From VYFG01 sp965248685 (GTDB lineage Bacteria; Pseudomonadota; Gammaproteobacteria; Arenicellales; Poriferihabitantaceae), in contig CBDFKC010000003.1 of the NCBI GenBank assembly GCA_965248685.1, positions 2,418,001 to 2,482,000 of the forward strand: a stretch of DNA of 64,000 nt, read 5' to 3'. A program made the translations under genes and the position numbers. Shown piece after piece: positions 61,448 to 64,000 of this stretch (its first letter is position 1; each line of letters starts with the position of its first letter). The notes beneath the pieces were generated by a model. That model saw only the letters and a list, made by a program, of their open reading frames with translations, was not told where the DNA came from and searched no databases.

Positions 61448-61651
61448 TCAATCGCAATCTGGTTCTTCTTCCTCTTCCTCCTCATCACTCTGAAACAGGA
61501 TTTGAGTGCTGCTGCAATTTCCAAAAGACAGAGCTAAAGCGTTTAGTGTAACCAGGCAAAAAGTCATAGCGATCAACAGTATTCCTAACGAACTCAGCCT
61601 AAACTGGCGGGCATTCTTCAGGGTATTTGCTATGCTTAGGAAGGGCGTCAT
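61448..61651 (-). CDS. small single-helix membrane protein with acidic C-terminal tail
   Basis: A 67-residue protein with one hydrophobic segment (about 22-45, LGILLIAMTFCLVTLNALAL) and the tail FQSDEEEEEEEPDCD. I do not recognise the family. ATG 61651 shares its first base with the stop codon of the ArsR-type gene (TAATG), so translation is coupled; an upstream in-frame start at 61684 is possible. Cysteines sit at both ends of the exposed region (GNCSS, PDC). Position between an ArsR-type regulator and a rhodanese suggests a role in sulfur or thiol handling. Confidence 0.65.
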   Translation of the reverse strand: MTPFLSIANTLKNARQFRLSSLGILLIAMTFCLVTLNALALSFGNCSSTQILFQSDEEEEEEEPDCD

Positions 61652-62064
61652 TAGGTAATGAGTACAGAAGGAAAATGTCCACACTCCCCATGCCGATTTT
61701 TTTCCACAAGTCGACGATGAACTCCTCGATAATAAGGTTCAATGGCATCTGGCCCATTGTTGTCTGAGAGCAGCGCGCTACATAGTTTTCGAACCGTATG
61801 TTTTTCAGGCAGACCAGTGATCGAGTAGAAAATCACTTTAGATTCACGCCTTGTACTTACCAGCCCACTATCTCGCAAATTGCGGAGTTCCTGGGAAAGA
61901 CTCGGTTGTTTGATTGAAAGTATTCCCTCGATCTCGCTAACTGAGTTTTCCCCATTTAACAACAACATCAAAATTCGTAATCGATTTGGATTAGCGATGA
62001 TCTTAAGGGTTGAACAGAGGGTCTCTAATTCTTCATTATTGGGTGGGACGATTTGTTTTTTCAT
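61651..62064 (-). CDS. ArsR-family regulator, possibly thiol/sulfide-responsive
   Basis: A 137-residue winged-helix regulator. Helix-turn-helix: SVSEIEGILSIKQPSLSQEL, wing: VSTRRESKVIFYSITG. Cysteines C17 (TLCSTLKI), C95 (RKLCSALL) and C128 (GECGHF) are available; sulfur-responsive ArsR proteins such as SqrR, BigR and sHdrR also use a Cys pair, but these positions do not match SqrR exactly. It is coupled by a one-base overlap to the small acidic-tailed protein, and the peroxiredoxin gene lies 18 bp upstream. It is the probable regulator of this minus-strand cluster. Confidence 0.85.
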   Translation of the reverse strand: MKKQIVPPNNEELETLCSTLKIIANPNRLRILMLLLNGENSVSEIEGILSIKQPSLSQELRNLRDSGLVSTRRESKVIFYSITGLPEKHTVRKLCSALLSDNNGPDAIEPYYRGVHRRLVEKNRHGECGHFPSVLIT

Positions 62065-62082
62065 TGCTTTATCCTCAACCGC

Positions 62083-62748
62083 CTAATTGAGTTCTGAGCT
62101 AGCGGTGTAATACCACTCGATATTCTCTGGAATGGATTTAACCTGGTTTGCTTCCTCAACTGTTGTAGGTGCCATAGGTACGAGTTTTTCACCTACTTGC
62201 CATCCTTCAGGTGCAGACATTTGTTGTTCATCTACTGTTTGCAATGCGGTGAGGGTACGCAGTATTTCTGCCACCGATCTACCAACTTGCATAGGGTAAT
62301 GAATTTTCGCTCGCAGAATACCGTCTGGATCAATAAAGAATACTGCTCGAACGGTAGCTGTACTGGTCGAGGTAGAGTCAAGCATTCCGTAAGCTGTTGC
62401 GATAGCCATTGAAATGTCTTCGATGATAGGAAACGAAATTTCTATGCCAAATTTTTCCTTGATATTGCTGACCCAGGCTACGTGGGAGTAAATGCTATCT
62501 ACTGATAATCCAACTAACTGACACTCCCGTCGATCGAATTCTTTTATTGATCTTTGCAGAGCAATAAATTCTGAAGTGCACACAGGAGTGAAATCAGCTG
62601 GATGAGAGAACATGATTAACCATTTCCCTCTATAGTCTTCAGACGATATAGGTCCCTTTGTACTGCGCGCTATGAATGAAGGCACTGGCCGGTCAAGCAT
62701 CAAACTTGCCTGCTGAATCGGATTTTGGTCATCAACCTCTATAGTCAT
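62083..62748 (-). CDS. 1-Cys peroxiredoxin (Prx6 group)
   Basis: A 221-residue peroxiredoxin. The peroxidatic cysteine is C57 in FSHPADFTPVCTSEF, with SVDSIYSHVAWVSNI and the long C-terminal extension (PEGWQVGEKLVPMAP) of the Prx6 group, which lacks a nearby resolving cysteine. ATG 62748 is chosen over an AT-rich upstream frame (start 62808) whose residues do not fit the family. Enzymes of this group reduce peroxides and can meet polysulfide or sulfane species. First gene of the minus-strand cluster, preceded by an AT-rich palindrome. Confidence 0.88.
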   Translation of the reverse strand: MTIEVDDQNPIQQASLMLDRPVPSFIARSTKGPISSEDYRGKWLIMFSHPADFTPVCTSEFIALQRSIKEFDRRECQLVGLSVDSIYSHVAWVSNIKEKFGIEISFPIIEDISMAIATAYGMLDSTSTSTATVRAVFFIDPDGILRAKIHYPMQVGRSVAEILRTLTALQTVDEQQMSAPEGWQVGEKLVPMAPTTVEEANQVKSIPENIEWYYTASSELN

Positions 62749-63050
62749 CTTCAGTCTGGGTATTAATACAGTTAAGCAAATACAATATATTATATAGTAT
62801 AATAACAATTAATATTATGCATTAGACCAGCAAAAGCTTGGCAATCTGGGATATGGGCAGGTTTTGAACCAATCAATGTCTGTAGAAAGCACTACAAACA
62901 AGTTACTCAAATAGTTGATTTCTATTTAGAGTATATCAACCGTTGGTTCGGAGATTGTCTGTGATGGGTATTGATTACAACAAGTCGTCGCAACACTTGG
63001 GGTATATCGGGAAAAGCTGCCAGGAAGTTTCGCTTAACTTACAATTGCCA
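62749..63050. other. 302-bp intergenic region between dsrE2 and peroxiredoxin genes
   Basis: Contains the AT-rich palindrome (62789-62803) near the peroxiredoxin start. The rest, 62830-63050, shows no coding frame of family type, no RNA gene and no clear terminator after the dsrE2 stop at 63051. It is long enough to hold a separate promoter for the peroxiredoxin cluster. Confidence 0.5.
62789..62803 (+). promoter_or_regulatory. AT-rich palindrome upstream of the peroxiredoxin gene
   Basis: ATTATA, three bases, TATAAT: perfect 6-bp arms, 41 bp before the minus-strand ATG at 62748, in a stretch with almost no G or C. ArsR-type repressors bind such sites, and TATAAT can also serve as a -10 element. 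The ArsR gene is the second gene downstream. Confidence 0.5.
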
Positions 63051-63530
63051 TCAAATAAACAGACTGACGTCCGATTCACCGGCAAACTCGAAAAAAGTCG
63101 ACGCGCCGCCTAATTCGATACCATCAATAAAGTCATCTCGACTCATATCGAATAGATCGATGGTCATTTGGCAGCCAATAAGCTTAACATCTAACTCCAG
63201 GCAAGCAGAACGCAAGTCCTCCACGCTGGCTACGCCCTTTGATTTCATTTTTTTCTTCATCATTAAGGTCATCATTGATTCCATCCCTGGAATTGCAGTA
63301 CCGGCTACTGGAAACCACTTGTCCATTGACATGGGCATAGGCATACCTGGATTTCCCAATGGACTCACCTTTAAATCGAGGTCTTTCTTTAACAGTTGTA
63401 AGCCGTAAAATGTAAAAAATATTGCGACCTCATAGTCAAGTGCTGCGGCAGTGGAAGCTAATATAAAAGGGGGGTAGGCCCAGTCGAGGGTACCTTTTGT
63501 AGCAATCAGCGCCAGTTTTTTATTTGCCAT
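63051..63530 (-). CDS. dsrE2: DsrE2-family sulfurtransferase-like protein
   Basis: A 159-residue DsrE-superfamily protein. YEVAIFFTFYGLQLLKKD is the DsrE2 hallmark, and ELDVKLIGCQMTIDLFDM near the C-terminus holds the conserved cysteine. The methionine-rich middle (NPGMPMPMSMDKWFP, MMTLMMKKKMKSKGV) is usual in the family. DsrE2 works with rhodanese and TusA in moving sulfur in the cytoplasm of sulfur oxidisers. A rhodanese lies 1.7 kb away on the same strand. Confidence 0.9.
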   Translation of the reverse strand: MANKKLALIATKGTLDWAYPPFILASTAAALDYEVAIFFTFYGLQLLKKDLDLKVSPLGNPGMPMPMSMDKWFPVAGTAIPGMESMMTLMMKKKMKSKGVASVEDLRSACLELDVKLIGCQMTIDLFDMSRDDFIDGIELGGASTFFEFAGESDVSLFI

Positions 63531-63705
63531 GGTTATAATTCCGTGATTAGTTTGCAGGGTTGTTCCCGAAATAACAAACTCGATATCTGCATATTATTAC
63601 AGCGCCGAATGCGAGGATATTAGTCATTGGTTGTACTGGTATATCCCTTAAGCAATATCCACGATTGGGCAGCAATAATGACCAATAAATCTATTGTGTA
63701 GACAG

Positions 63706-64000
63706 CTATTTTGTCCAGCTAAAGGTAATTCCGATTGCATTCTGATCCATACGTAGATCTGGTGCCGGAGTTCCAGCTCCAGGGTCGGTTAACTTTACCC
63801 CGTTTCCTGGTAACGTTTCATCGAATGTTCTAACATAGGATCCAGTAATGGATAGTCCTTCCCGTATTTGCCGAGTGAATCCAAATGCCAGGTGATCAGT
63901 TACCACTGCAGGGGTAAGAGAATTGAAGAATGCATCGTTAAATGTGTTATTTGGTACCGGATTTTCTCCGTGGTTATAACCAATTCGTAGTGTGGTGGAT
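63706..64000 (-). CDS. OmpP1/FadL-family porin, C-terminal part (cut by window end)
   Basis: The frame is open to the right edge, so only about the last 97 codons are present. The segment TTLRIGYNHGENPVPNNTFN and FNSLTPAVVTDHLAFGFTRQ match the C-terminal strands of FadL proteins, and the last strand ends NAIGITFSWTK. This is a second FadL-like porin besides the one at 12983. Ligand unknown. Confidence 0.8.
   Translation of the reverse strand, partial: STTLRIGYNHGENPVPNNTFNDAFFNSLTPAVVTDHLAFGFTRQIREGLSITGSYVRTFDETLPGNGVKLTDPGAGTPAPDLRMDQNAIGITFSWTK

Noticed and set aside
62749..62808. Extended peroxiredoxin N-terminus
   Set aside because: The residues come from an AT-rich promoter stretch and do not resemble a signal peptide or the Prx6 start.
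62971..63408. 145-codon plus-strand frame opposite dsrE2
   Set aside because: It is a shadow of the clear DsrE2 gene on the other strand and has no family features.

Overview
The window reads as a chromosomal segment of a sulfur-oxidising gammaproteobacterium, probably marine and uncultured. The main reason is a complete dsr operon of the oxidative (reverse) type, dsrABEFHCMKLJOPNR, including dsrEFH and dsrL, which mark sulfur oxidisers. It is flanked by further sulfur-carrier genes (dsrE2, a rhodanese, a cysteine-free DsrC paralogue). An ilvBN operon with an enterobacterial-style attenuator, an EttA-type ABC-F protein and FadL-type porins also fit Gammaproteobacteria. I cannot name the genus. 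I saw no tRNA, rRNA, CRISPR array or insertion sequence.

Layout. 1-7.1 kb: quaternary-amine catabolism (AraC-type regulator end, MttB-like methyltransferase, class III CoA-transferase, dimethylglycine/sarcosine dehydrogenase-like flavoprotein, class III aminotransferase). 7.1-8.4 kb: ArsR-type repressor with a 27-bp palindromic operator and an ArsP-like permease. 8.5-14.2 kb: housekeeping (ettA, hisN-like phosphatase, etfBA, FadL-like porin). 14.5-18.3 kb: small enzymes, including two 2-oxoglutarate/Fe(II) oxygenases and a diaminopropionate ammonia-lyase-like PLP enzyme.

18.5-33.0 kb is the most unusual block. A GH26 glycosidase-like protein without a signal peptide is followed, at gaps of 1, 4, 5 and 8 bases, by four very large proteins of 1157, 996, 1526 and 594 residues. 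The first matches DUF6603 from memory. The other three resemble large uncharacterised proteins and have no function I can assign. This is the best candidate for an undescribed system.

33.1-39.8 kb: a small unknown protein, aroA, a Yip1-like membrane protein, a cysteine-rich serine hydrolase, a MOSC protein, and ilvBN preceded by a 27-residue leader peptide rich in Val and a terminator hairpin.

39.9-45.2 kb is a dsr-flanking cluster: an unknown helical protein, a DsrS-like protein, two 2OG oxygenases, a cysteine-free DsrC paralogue, and an orphan Cas6/Cmx6-like RNA endonuclease without any CRISPR nearby. 45.5-58.1 kb is the dsr operon. 58.2-60.6 kb is a NarX/NarL-type two-component system. 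60.6-63.5 kb on the minus strand holds a thiol/sulfane-sulfur cluster: DsrE2, 1-Cys peroxiredoxin, ArsR-type regulator, a small acidic-tailed protein and a periplasmic rhodanese. The right edge cuts a second FadL-like porin.

Together the right half forms a sulfur-oxidation island: DsrEFH/DsrC/DsrE2/rhodanese relay sulfur to DsrAB, DsrL supplies electron exchange, DsrMKJOP links to the membrane, and DsrN amidates sirohaem. Control may involve the two-component system, the ArsR protein and perhaps RNA-level factors (DsrS-like, Cas6-like).
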